Numbered from the stretch's first letter, positions 43,380 through 57,700 are shown. The stretch: DNA of 64,000 bases from Siderastrea radians (GCA_964017195.1 OZ024897.1:40976924-41040923); one strand, 5' to 3'. Notes: generated from the letters alone by a model not told the origin. A program made the numbers and translations.

Positions 43380-45800
43380 TATTCAACTTCACTGATAAAA
43401 GGCAGCGACGATTTTGTCAGAAATAGCTTATTCTCAGGTGGTATTATAAAGAATTCTCTTAATAGCTATAAATCAGGAGAAATCTAAGATGTAGGACCTC
43501 TTCGAAGTGTCATTTTTACTTACACTATTTTAGCAGAAAATCAATTAAGTTTAGTGGGGGAAAACAGGCTGAAATTCTAATAAAAGCATTTTCGAAGTAC
43601 TGTTTGTGAGTTATCTTCTACGTCACTCTCTTCTGATGTAAGCCACGACCCACAGATTAGAAAGACGCTCTGCTAGTGTTATTGTTCATACTGCAGGCGG
43701 GCAAAATGAATACGCAAAGCGATATTTCAGTTCGCTTGATCCGAGGTATTTTTCAATCGTAAAGGTGGTTTTAGTTGTCTTAGGAGAATAATTGGAACAA
43801 AATTAGTAGAAGCAATGATTACTTACCACGTTGACCAGAATAATTCCCCAAAATTCACGCCGTGTTTCTGCGCGGAAATATATATTTTTTTCTGGAGCTT
43901 ATCCTCCCTCGATGACAGTGGCCTTATTAATACCGAACACTGCATGTAACTGGTATCGTTTTCTGCAAGAATCATTTCGAGATCTCATACTTTTCACTTT
44001 CAGTGTTTAATTTTCGCTTTGTCCCTGGGAGATGTTCCCTTTAAAATATCGCTTATGTCAAGCACATCGCCTTAAAGCAAATAGAACCGACGCACATACC
44101 CGACGGTTTTATGAAATTACGAAAAAACTGACAGTCATGTTTAATGTGAAGCAACAAACTGAAAATGAGAAGTGAGGCAGGTGTCTATTGTTTATAATAA
44201 GAACAACTTCAAAAAAAGTCATATAAACACTTCAACTAAACCTCTTCACGGTTTTATGTGAATTGTTGTTTCGTTGTAAAAAAAAGAGTGTTTTGCACTC
44301 ATGTTCTGAATTTCCTTCGAAGTTACCCCCCCCCCCCCCACCACCACCACCCAAAGTTTTCTTAACGTTCGCTGAGAACCAGAGGAGAAACAGTAAGCAA
44401 AAAAAGTTTTTCCATGAAAAAGGCAAGATAGACGGCAGGGTCCAAGCTAGACCAACAAAGAGCGTTCATCGCCATGTTGCCAGGGTGATAGAAATCTTAT
44501 TTCTCCCTACGATACCATGACATTGTCAAGCAGAGAGGTGATTATAACATGGTTGAGGTTGATGCAAAACTAAATTCCCATAAATAATATCAAAATACAA
44601 ATCAATTTACGGCAACCGTTATTGAGAAACAATAAATTTAACTACGGTAAGGGCAAAAGAGTGCCAACCAGTGGGAAACTCCATGGCTATAAACCGATTC
44701 ATAGTAAATTGGTTCCAACAATAACATTGTTTTAAAAATGAGAGGAAAAGGTAAAATCAGTTTTGAATAATGGTTTTCAATTTAGGAGATTAATTTCTGA
44801 CTTAATTACTCTTTTAATTTCAAAGCCAAACCAGGACTTGATAGCTATTTGCTCGTTTACTCTTTTAAATTAATAATCTTACGATTGAGAACAATACACT
44901 GTGACAGCCTCTTCCTCGCAATGTTTACAATAAATGATTTTAATCTTTCTCGAGTTTTCATTTATTTATTTTCAGATATATTGTTATTTTAATTATCACC
45001 ATATATTTTGATGTTCAGGTGCGCTAATATTAGCACAAAAATTAATCAGAATTCGGCATCCATGTTTGTATAATAAACAGTTATCCATTTCAGTTGTGGA
45101 TCTCTTGAAAACACTTTTCAGACAACTCCTTCCGAAAGTGTCCCGGGCAATTTCCGGTACAACCTTGTTTTAAAGTGCAGGATCTTTTGTTTGGATTTCG
45201 CGCTGTTTATGCGGCTTCGAACCACGAGTTATCCTCTTTTCATGGAGGGAAGGTGTCATTCTACCAGGGTCACACTCCTAACCAGGCTACCCTGGGAGGG
45301 CTAACTTTTCAAACATTTCTTTACAAACAGGCTAGTCAGAAAAATTAAATTATAGGCAGCCCAGATTGGTAATGTCAATTTGTGAACCTGTGTCAGATTG
45401 GTAGCGACTGCTAAAAAACGCCAGGTAACATTTCACCTTCTTTATTCAAGAGCTTTACTTCTTAAGTTTATTTATTTAGGAATTTTCAGTTCGATTTTCC
45501 ATACAAACTCTTATATTACCCTTGGACTTACGTATGGCCGAACCAGGTTCCCACTGCCACTGATTATAGGTGTTTGTGAAGGACTGGGAATAAATCTACA
45601 ATACCACGTGACTGCCTCGAGTTGTCCTCTTCTCTCAGGAACAAGAAATACGAACGGCGCAAAGTACATCATGTAGGCGAAGTATCTCTTAAAATCTTGC
45701 ACATCATGGCACATGTCCCAGCCAATTTGTCACGAAGTGAGAGAATTAGGTTTAATTCTCTCCTCTATGTTCTTATTTTCAACAGTAAGGAGTTCCGCTC
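43380..45800. other. Intergenic region before RPS12
   Basis: No gene was recognised. A C-run lies at about 44328-44340. Around 45484-45512 is a short sequence (CAGTTCGATTTTCCATACAA) that recurs at 58606. The stretch TATTTTCAACAG just before 45787 could be the acceptor of a 5'-UTR intron of RPS12. Confidence 0.35.
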
Positions 45801-45812
45801 TGATTTATAACC

Positions 45813-46474
45813 ATGTCTGACGCGGAAGGGTAGGTAGTGAAATCACGTGAACCTGTTGGGTCATTCTTCGATATTTTCCTAATATGTATAAGAGTTTTTC
45901 ATATTCACGGCGTGTCTGTGTTTTTGTTCATAGAGATGATGTGCAGCCAACTCCTGCTGTTGGTGAAATGGACGTTAACACCGCTCTTCAAGAAGTCTTG
46001 AAGACTGCCATGATTCACAATGGTCTCGCTCGAGGCCTTCACGAAGCTGCCAAAGCTTTGGACAGGTATAATGGCATAAAACTATATTTATCTCAATAAA
46101 GAGAGACGGAGAGGCTCGGTCATGTTATAAGTAAATTATTCAGTTTCTGGGACTGCAAAAATATGTGTTCCTTTGGAGGTCCATCCCAGGAACTTCTGCA
46201 GGCTGACCACTGAGCTTCAGTGACTGGTAGCGAGCAAGGTCATGTTATTAGATTCATTTTAGCCAGAACAAATTTGTTATTAAAACAACAAGATTGATTG
46301 ACATCAGTTGGAAGCTAATTCGTAATATATTTTACTATGAGGTCAATGACAACAACAAACTTTTGTTTCACTTAGGGGCCGTAGACATAATAACATGATA
46401 ATAACACAGCATAAAGGTAAAACCTACTGCAATGGGAAATGAGAACAAACTCGGTGCCGCTGTGGTCTACATAG

Positions 46475-46526
<52 letters not shown>

Positions 46527-48754
46527 GTAATAATAATAATAATAATAATAATGTCTTTATTTGTCCTGATAAAAACCGATCAACTGAGCACAGAGGAACA
46601 GCTGGTATAAACTGGTGATCAGCAATATAAATAATCAAAATACATATAAAAGTAACCAAAGTATAAAAGTTGATTACACATAAAAAAAAAATCATATACA
46701 TATATGCGTCGATATTAACTGTAAAATCGAGGTAACCTAATACAAGAATACAGATATGCAAAGAAAAGAAAAATGCTATTTGACAGTACAAACATGTTGC
46801 TTTCGTTCTAATTCCAAGAAATACTTATAAAGATACTTATAAAGATCACTTATAAAGATGGTGCAGAAGTTAGGCATTAGCTAGGTTTTACAAAACCGAC
46901 AAAAATGTTCTGTCTCAAAAGTGTTTTGTCTAGATATACGATCCAACAAAACAAAGCATCAGTGGTTAATTTAAAAAAGTTCCAAAAGAATTTTTCTATT
47001 CGGAATTCATTCCATTTACCTTACAAATGCATTTCTTGTCATGTGTATAAATTCAGTCTTAGTGACTTCACTGGCTCTAGAAAAACATGTGAGTGCAAAA
47101 TTCCGTGTGGCAATAAGGATAAGGATGAGGGGGTCTGACCTAAACGTCCAGTGGACGTTAAGTGGCGAACTTGTGAATATGTCAATGGTCCCTTAAGATA
47201 TATAGTGAATAGTCAACGAGGTGCAGCCAAGATGACTTTTGATCATAGGAAATGTGGATGAGTAGTCTACTGTAATAATTATTGTTTTTGTAGAGAACTA
47301 AATATTAACCCTTTCACCACTACGCGCCGGTTTTCCGGCAAAGTGAAGAGGGGTCCATAACACTACGCACCGGATAACTGGCGAAGAAAACATGCTGGAA
47401 AAGTTGAGCCCCCAAGCGAGGCAGATTTGTCGAGAGGGGGGTCAAACTATTTCTATTAGGTTAGCACATGTCTGGGAGTCAAAATGGCCACCAGTTTGAT
47501 GAGCTGAACAGAGAAGAAGGCACACACAAACAGAAAATAAACTTTCCAAGCAGGTTTTTCACCATTTTGGACAACAACCACAGGTGCTGTGTAACTTCAA
47601 AGGAGAATTTTGGCATTGTTTTTATGATTTGAGAGGAAATATATTCGTGATTATTTGATTGATTCCTGCTGAAGAACCATCTAAAGTTTGAAGCCGATTG
47701 ACAAACATTTAGGTTAAAATGTTTGCTTTTCTGTATGTTTGATGCAATGAAATCATGCAGTTAAGAAAGACGACAACACGTTTTAGTTTTGAAGACATGT
47801 TTTGGATGTTTCAACATCCATCATCAGCTCTAAAGAACATAGCACGATTGTAACTATATTTATAAGAAAATTATAACAAAAGAGTGTTGATTACATTTGT
47901 CATAATTTTCTTTTATATATAGTTACAATCGTGCTAAGTTCTGTAGAACTGATGATGGATGTTGAAACATCCAAAACATGTCTTCAAAACTAAAACGTGT
48001 TGTCGTCTTTCTTAACTGCGTGATTTCGTTTATGCAATGAGACATTCACTTCACATCATGGTAAGAGTTGTATCACATTTGTACATCTTTTTGCCTGTAT
48101 TTTGAATGAAATGAAGTTTAGTTTTTTAGACACAATTGTTATTTATGAAATTCGCTACAAAGTCTGTTGTTTTGATGAAAATAATTGTGTAATGTTTCCG
48201 CTAGCTTCACTTGAAATCATCTTCTGCCATTTTGTGCACAAAAACGCCATTTCAGAAATAGCCCGTGTCCTGGGCACTTTTTGTTCAAAATAGCCAGTGG
48301 TGAGAGGGTTAAAAAAAAATCAGAAGAAGCAACTGTCTGTAAATATTCGGTGAAATAAACGTGTGTAACCATGTATCCTGACCTCTTTATGCCTAAAAGG
48401 CCTCCACACTCCCTCTCCGTTGTCTTCTTGGTTGTCTAAAAAGACCTTTACTGTTTCTTTCCTGCAGACGCCAGGCTCATCTGTGTGTCTTGGCTAACAA
48501 CTGTGATGAGGCCATGTATGTTAAACTTGTGGAAGCACTTTGTGCCGAACACAACATCAACCTCCTAAAGGTAAGTGACACAGCCCATTGTATACTGTAG
48601 TGTTGATCCCAGGGGTCCTTGAAAGAGTTCCACTCTGATCACTCAAGATCAGCAATGTTAAACTTGTGATGAATGAATTTCCACTTGCAGCCACCTCAGT
48701 TGTTCTCAGATGATGCCTTCCTTGGAAAACAGTTTGCCCTATACCGCTTGTTAT

Positions 48755-48797
<43 letters not shown>

Positions 48798-51700
48798 TAT
48801 AATTTATTACTTATTAGGTGCAAATTAGCTTGGGAATATGATCAAATGCACCTTGCATTAATTTACAAAATTAATATATAACGAAAAAATACTTATTTAC
48901 CAAAAGTATAGTAACAAGGAAAAATGAGTAATAACACAGGTCCTGGCCGAATGGGTTCAATTTTTTCATTCAACTTTAATTCAACTATGTTGAACAAGTT
49001 GCTGGTGCTGGATGAAGATTGATTTCTATCAAACTTTCGATGTGAATTTCTTTTGTTCTCAGCCATGAACAATAGTGCTGAATTTGTTTGGCAGGCTGTA
49101 CAGAATTCAACATCATTCAATAGGGTAATTGTGAAAATGTAAATGCTGTGTTTATAGTGGATGTGCACTTAGCTACTCCAAGCTAGTTTCCAGGCTCTCC
49201 ACTCAAATAATCAGAAAAAAATAACAGGTAAAAAACCCCTACTAGCAGGAAGCAGACTAGCTGGCTATTTACAAGCACGGACGAAGGGTTAAAACGGGTC
49301 TACTGATAGTAACATCCAACTAGTGCTTGGAGTGGAACTTGAACACAGGACCTCCAGAATTTGAGTCTGCCGCCCTAAGCACGAAGCTGTGCTGCCTCCA
49401 AGGGTGGCCAAATGTTTTTAACATGTGTAATCAATTAAGTTGAACCATGTTTGGAGACTGTGTTCAACATACATTTACTTACAACAAAGTTGTGTTCAAC
49501 AGTTTAGTATGATGGTTGTTGAATGTTTAACCTTGGGAAAGGTATTGTATCTGAGGACATGAAAGGTCACTGGAAGTTAGAATCCATCAGTTGCAAGTTC
49601 ACTTGTCTGGTCTTGGTTTATCTTGCAGTCAACAAAATGGTTATCATTTGATTAATTTTTTTAAACTGTGGAGTGAAATCAACTGTGTGTAAAATGTGCT
49701 AATTTTACTGCAATTTTAAGGAAACACCTAGAATCAATATTATTGTAAGGAAAAAGAACAAAACAAAACAGTGGTACTTTTCACATCAATACATTGTGTA
49801 AATGTTGTGTCCCCTGACCAATTTTGTCTTGCTACTTCCTCAAACGTTTTGTGGAAAACCTTAACCAGTTGACATACTGTTTTCTCAGTCTACATCTCAC
49901 ATATGTCGTTTTGATTTTGCTTGTAGGTTGATGATAACAAGAAACTTGGCGAATGGGCAGGTCTCTGCAAGATCGATAAGGAAGGAAAAGCTAGGAAGGT
50001 TGTCAGCTGCAGTTGTGTCGCTGTTAAGGTAAGATAACATTCAGTTAAAGTGCCACTGGGACGAAAATTCATAGGTTTATTTCGGCCAAATTCTGTCGCA
50101 GAATATCGCGTTTTGTTCATATTTCTCCAGAAAACTGAACAACAAACCTTCCATCCTAATACTTTTTAGCTCCAAAGTCGCGTAAAATGTGTCCACCATT
50201 ACTAAAAACGTGTTCCTTGGTGATTGCGCAATTTAATAGCTTGTGACGTCAGAGGCTCACCTCAGTCGCGGTTCCTTGTGTTTTGACTGAAGATGTCTAC
50301 CGTCGACAGCGAAACCTCCGAAGAGTATTTCTACGATTCGGAACAGTCTTTAGCTTCCGAAGCCTCTGAGGATTCGTTTCATTCGGCAAATGAAGAATTT
50401 TTCTTACCGTACGATGTAAGAACTGATGTGAGGTTTCAACTAATAATCTTGTCAACAAACTGTTTAAAGTTTTTTTTCTCGCCGTATTATTTGAGTTATT
50501 TGGCGGGAGTTCAAAACATAAGCAAAATATGCTTAGACAATGATTGTAGTTCAGGCCCCAGTTGCTCAAAAAGTGGATAACTCTTTTTCAACGGATAAGT
50601 CGCTGTCCGGTGGATAAAATTTATCGCTTCATCTCAGTTGTTCAAAGCTTGGATAGCGCCGATCCAGCCAGCTGTTCAGCCGCTATCCAGCGATCATAAA
50701 GTTGTCCATTCCAAGATAGGTTGTGTAACTTTTATCCACTGTAAACCTGTAGCAAAATAGACATGGCTATTCGAAGAATTGATCTTTTAAGCTGTGGAAA
50801 TTTAGACAAAACACCTATGAAAACTTTAGACTTTGATGCTCGCGAATTCTCAACCATGGGTCGGTCGATGTTACTGTTGGTGTGGGAGAAAATAAAAGAA
50901 GCGGTACTTTGTCTGCCGTTGTTTATGTTCATTATATATTATAACAAGAAAGCCCATTGGGCATTTTAACCGGCCATTCTGACCCTCCCCACCCCTAGGT
51001 TTCACAAAAGTTAGCGCGATCCTCTTTTTTTACGAACCGGCGTGAGGAAAAGTGTGATTGTGTGACACAATATTTTGACTATAGCGGTACTGGATGACGT
51101 AATGTTTAAACTCTGATGACTCAGCTTATCTTTCTTATCGCTTTATTTGTGCTGAAAAACGCAAAATCACTCAAACGTTGAATGTCGATATGAATTCGTC
51201 CACAACTGAGAATGCTCACACAGGGACGACGAAGTATTTACTGTTGTGCCTAGACCTTAAATACAAACAGTGAACATAGCAGTAGAATAAAAAAACACGA
51301 GCTCGAGCAGATCGTCAGAGTATGGGGCACGTCAAGATATCTCATGACGTGATGTTTAAATCCAGTTTGCTAACCCGCTAACCAGGTAAACAAGCGAGCG
51401 GGGACGAAAGTCGCCCACGTCTTTGAAAGCTAACGCGCCTGTCGAGCCGCAATCGATTTCGCGCTCACTCGCCTGTTTTTCTCTTCCTTCACTATCTACC
51501 TCTGAACGGAAAGTGAGACTGCTCGTAGCCTTTAGCGAACACCACACGCAAACCACACAAATCTGTCGATAATATTCAGATATTTTCGTTCTTTCAATGC
51601 AAAAAGACTCGTAACACCTGCCTTATAAATAAAAAAAGTCCTTATTAATGACGATTCCTTCGTATCAGCTTCTCGCCTCAAATAAACACTCATTTCTCTC

Positions 51701-54700
51701 GGTTCACAAGAACTATCATGTACTGATGTGCAATCAACTAATATTGCATCATCATACTAGTACCAATTCCTTCTCTTGTTAACCCACGCCGGCAAAACGC
51801 AACTGTCCTTTTTGTCCGCTGCGAAATACAAGTTAGCCAATCAGAAACCTTACAATCCACTTCGCAAACCACCCCCCCACCCCCCATAAAACGCCAAGGG
51901 AAACTGCCTCTCACGCAAAACGCAACTTTCAAAGCAAATCACATTCACAGAAGCGTGATATGGTCCTGACATTCACAAATCCTTCTGACTCCCACATTTT
52001 TACACCCCTCAAAATGTCAATCCCAATAAAAAAAACTCCTGCGCTAAAAAAAATTTCACCATAGCCACTAACTAGATCAGACAACACAGTCAATTTCGCA
52101 TTCAATCCTATTTTCGCATTCAATCCTATCAAAAATAATGCACGCGCAAGAAGTGGCGCAAGAAGTTCTTGCGCCGCAAGAACACGCAAGCCCGCGCAAG
52201 AAGTGAAAGTGCTAGGTTTTTGCAGTTTACCCGCAAGAACATTCGAAATGCAAGAAGTTGAAAATCTAGCCGCAAGAAGTTACTAATGTTACCACAAGCC
52301 GCAAGAAGGCGCAAGAAGTAGTGAGGGTCCAGCCGAAGAAACTTGTAGTGCTCGTGTTAGTGTGAGGTATTGCAAAAGTAATGAGAGCGAATCTCGCGCT
52401 CTATTCTCTTTGAAATATCACCGAGCTTTCGAGCGATTTTTCGTCGTGTTGGCGTGTTGGCGCGACAATTCGCCAAGTCAAGCGAAAGTTCACAAGGCTA
52501 ATCAAAAAATCAAGGAAGCAAATGTTCGAACAACCGAAGTATCAAAGAAAATTCACATCACGAAATGGAATATCCGCCAGCTTTCCGACTGCAAGATAAA
52601 CTCCCGGTAAACATGATCTCCGGCACATGACAAAACATGAACAATTTTTTTAAGCGTGTCTCAGATACAGTGATACGGGTTCAACTCAGAACTGACTCAA
52701 TTCAGTTTTTCATTCCATCCAAGAAATAGAAACAAAAAGGTCCAAAAGCTATAATAATAATAATAATAAAAATAATAAAATATTTATATAGCGCCAATAT
52801 CCTAAAAGTTCAAAAGCGCTCAACAGAAGTAACGTTAAAAATATTAAAAACACTATTAAAAAAATAAATATAAAAATAGTTAAAAAGTTACAAAAAAAAA
52901 TGCTTAAAATCTTAAGAGTAATAAAAAAAGTTGCTAAAAAGTTATAAAAATGCTTTTTTAAAAAGGAAAGTTTTAAGTTTATGTTTAAAAAGGGACACTG
53001 AGGAGCTGTTCTTGATGTCAGAAGGCAGAGTATTCCAGAGTGTAGGAGCTGCCACGGAGCCGAGATCTTGCGCCATATGTTTTCAAATTGAAATGCGGAA
53101 TTGAAAGAAGGTCTTTTGAAGATGAACGTAGCTGACGAGGTGGAGTGTAAGGAGTAAGAAGATCGTGAACGTATGTAGGTGCCAGATCGTTTAGAGCCTT
53201 GTACGTGATGAGTAGAATTTTGTACGTGATGAGTAGAATTTTTTGCGGCAAACTGCGCGAACTCTTCTTTGACAGGCAAGACAAGACCAGACTTACACAT
53301 GCAGGAGGTCATGCCATCGCGTGGGTGAAGTCATCAAGAATCCCTGCATCTTTACCAGTTTAATTTCCCAGCAAAAAAGGGATACTCGAAGAAATAGCAT
53401 AGACATATGATTTCAACTACACATTCGCCTTTCGACACAGCTTGCTGCCCGGGGCTTGCTGTCTTGACGACTTAGAGAACTGCTCATGCATTGCGTTACA
53501 AAATGTCATTCAAGCAAATCATACCAAATTTGCATACGGCAGATTTGTGTTTACTCAGGTTAGAATTGACATGCCGAATTTCTTTCAGATCGCGGAGTTT
53601 TAGTTTCCTTCAGACTTTTTTGGTTTACTTCGAAGATTTAAAATGTGATATCGACTTCAGCGTAATGAGTGGAACTATTTTTACAAACATAATGTGTTTT
53701 TCCAATTAAGACTTCGGGTATTATTTCTTCTCATCTGAGTGACCATGTTCATTTCTCACACGTGTGAGCGCAACTAATTAAAAGTATTTGTCCGAGTTTA
53801 ATATGTTGGTGGAAGTACAGCAACACTGAACAGGTGAATGTCGGTTCTTTAATAATGTGACTGATGGACTGTGCTTTGCCATTGTTCCTCATTTAAGTGA
53901 AATAAATCGAGCGAAACCTTTCGCACCGCTAAGCGTACCGCATGTCTGGGACTCCGGGACACATAAACAATAACACGCGTGCTTCGTTTGAGTCTCGTTT
54001 CTCCCTAGCCGTTAAAAAATAACATAGAAGGCGACCAGTGTCAAATTCAGAACCTAGTGAACTCTTTATCGGATAAAAAATTCAAAACCGAAGAAAAAAA
54101 CTTACAAGGGACCAAATAAACAACTGATTGCAAGTTACAAAGGCAGCCAATTTCGAACGTGCCTTGCGCTATAAAGTGGTCTCTTTTTTACCTTCTCCGG
54201 GTTCCGGGTTTTTAAGATGTTAGGGCAAGGACGTTCTTGCGCTTACTTGCGGTCCAGATATCTGACCACAAAGAAGTTCTTGCGGTTTTAACTTCTAAAC
54301 GCAAAGACGTTCTTGCGGCTTGCAGTATTCAAGTGCAGGCATCCTGCAAGTAGCCGCAAGAAGTTCTCGGCTTGCGGACGCAAAAAGAAGTTCTTGCGCG
54401 TGCATTATTTTTGGGCTGTACTGTACAAAAAACCCCAAACTTAAACAACCCTTCGCCGTTCATATCTTAAATACTGTAAATTAAAAGACAAAAACATAGG
54501 AAGGTAACATTCAGAAGACTAACATGCGCATGCGTCTTGTATAAGACAGTACCGCTCTTGAGTACCCGTACCACAAGCTTTACAGCACTTTCTTCGTATG
54601 TTAAGCCAACTTGCTTTCACCAAAAACCGTGTCCATTTTATAAACCGGCGGTCGCCATCATGGCGACGGCCGGTTAAAAAAAAGCATTGAAATTTTTGGC

Positions 54701-57700
54701 CATTCTTGGCATAGTCTGGGAAACTTTCTTGAAAAACTGTAATTGTTGTAATCAGCTGGCAGGCAGCTTATCGTGTCTATCATAGCACAGTGGTCACTCA
54801 ACACATTGAAACACGTGCTTGGCGCTGCTAAATATTTTAAACAGTTTTTACAGAATTCTTTTTCTGAGCCGAAAGAAGTGAAATAAATCAAAACCTTTTT
54901 TTTTCAAGAACTGGAGGCCTTGTGTGACGGGAATCTAAATACTTGTAGTCAAAATTAAAAGTCACAAGGAAAATTTTCCGCTGCTCAACAACAACATGCG
55001 GACCGCCGAGGAAACAAAGCTTTCGCTTGCTTTATTCGTTGCGTAAAAATAATAACTTGACATTTAATCATTTTTCATAGTACTTCATTTACTACGATTG
55101 CTATGACAGGTAAAAATAAATAACATTGTTAAACCCTTAGGCAAATAGTGGCGTGTGATATTTTTTTCCCAACTTCATTTTCCACGCACCGACGATCCAA
55201 TCTATTAAAGCCTTTATCTCGAACAACAACAACAACATTTTATTTGCATTTCCAATCACAAATGCCATTGCACATAGAAAGGAGAAAGAAAAAAAGTTGC
55301 AAAATCGATTAATTTACAATTCCTGTGTCTATTGATCCATTTCTTAATGTAAAAGCTTCGTAAATGAAGTATCCTAATTTTAAGAATCGAAATCGGAATA
55401 TTTACTAATAATATCGTCCATTAAAGATTTTCTAATTGCATCATATCTATTGCAAGATAAGAGGAAGTGTACTTCGTTTTCAACTTCATTTGAGCTGCAG
55501 CATTGACAAATTCTCAGATGCTCAGGGTGGAATGTCTCCCATTTTCAATTCTTAGGTTGTAATTACCTAACCTAAGTTTTGCTACTGCTCGAACAATAAT
55601 GTCAATCGACTGTTCACCGACAGGGAATAAAGAGAGAAAAGTTTCGCCACATTCAGGATGGTATGTTATAAAACAAATGTCCATGCTTCTAAGCGATTAC
55701 TGCTCTGAAATTAACACACGCGGAATTAGAAAAGGAAAAGATAAGCAGTACAAACTATAACAGCTTCATCACGGCGGTCAGGATTGCATTCGCCGAGGAC
55801 CTTTGCGCTAGCAGACGGCAGAACTGAAAGGGTTTTCCACGACGATAATAAATTTCAAAATACGTTAAAAGAAAATCAGTTTTGCCTAATGGTGGATGCG
55901 TTAAAGAAGAAACAAACTATCACTTCAACTGCGTTATAAGATTAGGTAAGTTACCTTTCGTCTTGTTCGCGCATATAAAGTTTTTTTTTCGGTCCTTTTT
56001 TCCATATAGTTGGAATGGGCAATGGAATGATCGACCTCTGGGATCTTGCGATATGAACAGCCTTCTGGAAAAACTCGTCCGTGAAGTGATCAAAATGCCT
56101 CTCGGGTTGAAATTCGCACTGTGTGTGATTAAGAACATTGTCCTTTTTTCCATTGCGGGTCCGCTCGCAGGGCTTCAATGAAGGAAAATACCAGCTCGGT
56201 GGTTGGATTTATTGTTGTGGCATTGTACAACACAAGTACTACCTGTCATTACTGCTGCAGCAAGGAAGATTTCAAAGTCGTAGACAAACACTTGGCAAGA
56301 AATCTTTCCTCGAGGACAATTTACTTTCCCGTGGCAAGTAACCATGTGAAGGCACTAGGTTTGAGGTGAGCCTCTGATGTCACTTCCGCTCATTCGCAAG
56401 CCAGCTTCCGGAACAAGGGCCAGTAATGGCAGCCGCAAAATCTCGACAAAAACCGTCCAAAAAAAGCGACTTCTAGTTGTCGTAATAAGTTAAAATTTGG
56501 CAAGGTGACTAAGGGCGCGTTTTTTTATCCACAATTCTGGAATAAGAATGGTTGGTACGGAATGCTAGGAATAATTCGGATTGTCTGCATAAAAAAACGC
56601 CCGTCGAGATGCGCGGTCCTGGTCCTGCCTTTTTCTTGTACGAAACATCACTGAAAAAAACCTCGTACTTTTGGTACAATGAAATTAGAAGCAATGTTTC
56701 ATTGTGTCCAAAAGTGTAACCTGATTTTTTCTCCGGTAGAGACGTATTTGAATCCGCAGCGCTCATTTCGCCGTCCGCCATCTTGGATTTTCATTCACAG
56801 CATTCTGTTCATTCTGCCCCTGGTAGCAGAATGGATGGAATGGCGTTCTGTCTATTCCGGAATAGGAATGCGGAATAGAAAAACGCGCGTATTTTACATT
56901 CTGGCCATTCTCATTCCAGAATTGTGAATAAAAAAGGCGCCCTAAGAACCACAAACTATGTTCGAAAATGTAAAAATATGGAATACCAAAATTCTGGTCT
57001 CAGTGGCACTTTAAGGCTTCTGTTTTGCTAGTTAATAATAATAATAATAAAATATTTATATAGCGCCGTTGTCACTATTTGCTCATGGTGCTTCACAATG
57101 AAAAAGTTAATTATATTATATATAAAATAAAAAGGTTAAAAACAGAAACTATCTTAGTTAAGAACAATCTGCCTTTTCGACCATATTTGATTGTAGGAGG
57201 GAAAGGATAAAAGATTTCGGTTTTCGTGTCTTTATTCTCACAGTTGGTTGATCTTTTCCTTTCTTGCACTCCTGATTTGCCATCTTGCATCTGATTACTG
57301 TTTCCATTCCTGTTATATTCATTTAGTTTAAAGAAAAAGGACTACAGTCATGTGAAAAAACTGTATGAATCCTCTTGAGATAGCTGTTTAATATTAGTGT
57401 GCCATCCTATGACGAAAGAAAGGACTCCCTCTTCTGACATACTGTGAGGATATGTCCAAAACCCGGAATCGATATAGAGAATTCTGAGGAGGCACCACGA
57501 CAGCTCTTTTTCTCACTCTCAAAAGAATCCAAAGATTTCATGCACAGGCTTGAAAGTTAGAATAATAATTTGTCTTGTCCTGTCCTAATATGTCCAAGGC
57601 TTTGCCCTGGCAGTATGCATTATTATGTTATAATTTATAAGTCTTGTTTCTCTATCTTTACAGGATTGGGGAAAGGAGGGTCAAGCACATGATGTCTTGA

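Larger units (their letters stand above)
50968..54675. mobile_element. 3.7-kb insertion with AACCGGCC ends
   Basis: Copy A has continuous sequence where copy B has this block. The borders are AACCGGCC at 50968 and GGCCGGTT at 54668-54675, and the right end has a further hairpin (AACCGGCGGTCGCCATCATG). The target duplication is unclear. It contains the GCAAGAA-rich element 52131-54412. Confidence 0.6.
50045..57014 (+). mobile_element. TTAA-type DNA element, copy B, with nested insertions
   Basis: It is bounded by TTAA at 50045-50048 and 57011-57014, with inverted ends AGTGCCACTG / CAGTGGCACT. Removing a 3.7-kb insertion (50968-54675) and a 430-bp Harbinger-like element (56513-56942) leaves about 2.8 kb, collinear with copy A. 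It carries an acidic ORF at the left (50293) and THAP-like pieces at the right (55951-56249) on the opposite strand. TTAA duplication suggests a piggyBac-type integration, but the terminal sequence is not the usual CCC. It occupies most of RPS12 intron 4. Confidence 0.8.

Noticed and set aside
46080..46260. H/ACA snoRNA in RPS12 intron 2
   Set aside because: Two stems can be drawn, but an H box and a 3' ACA could not be placed consistently.
46372..46791. Poly-leucine membrane protein ORF
   Set aside because: The leucine run is the (TAA)n microsatellite read on the other strand.
49500..49560. Second C/D snoRNA in RPS12 intron 3
   Set aside because: ATGATGG and CTGA are about 40 nt apart with no terminal stem and no rRNA-like guide.
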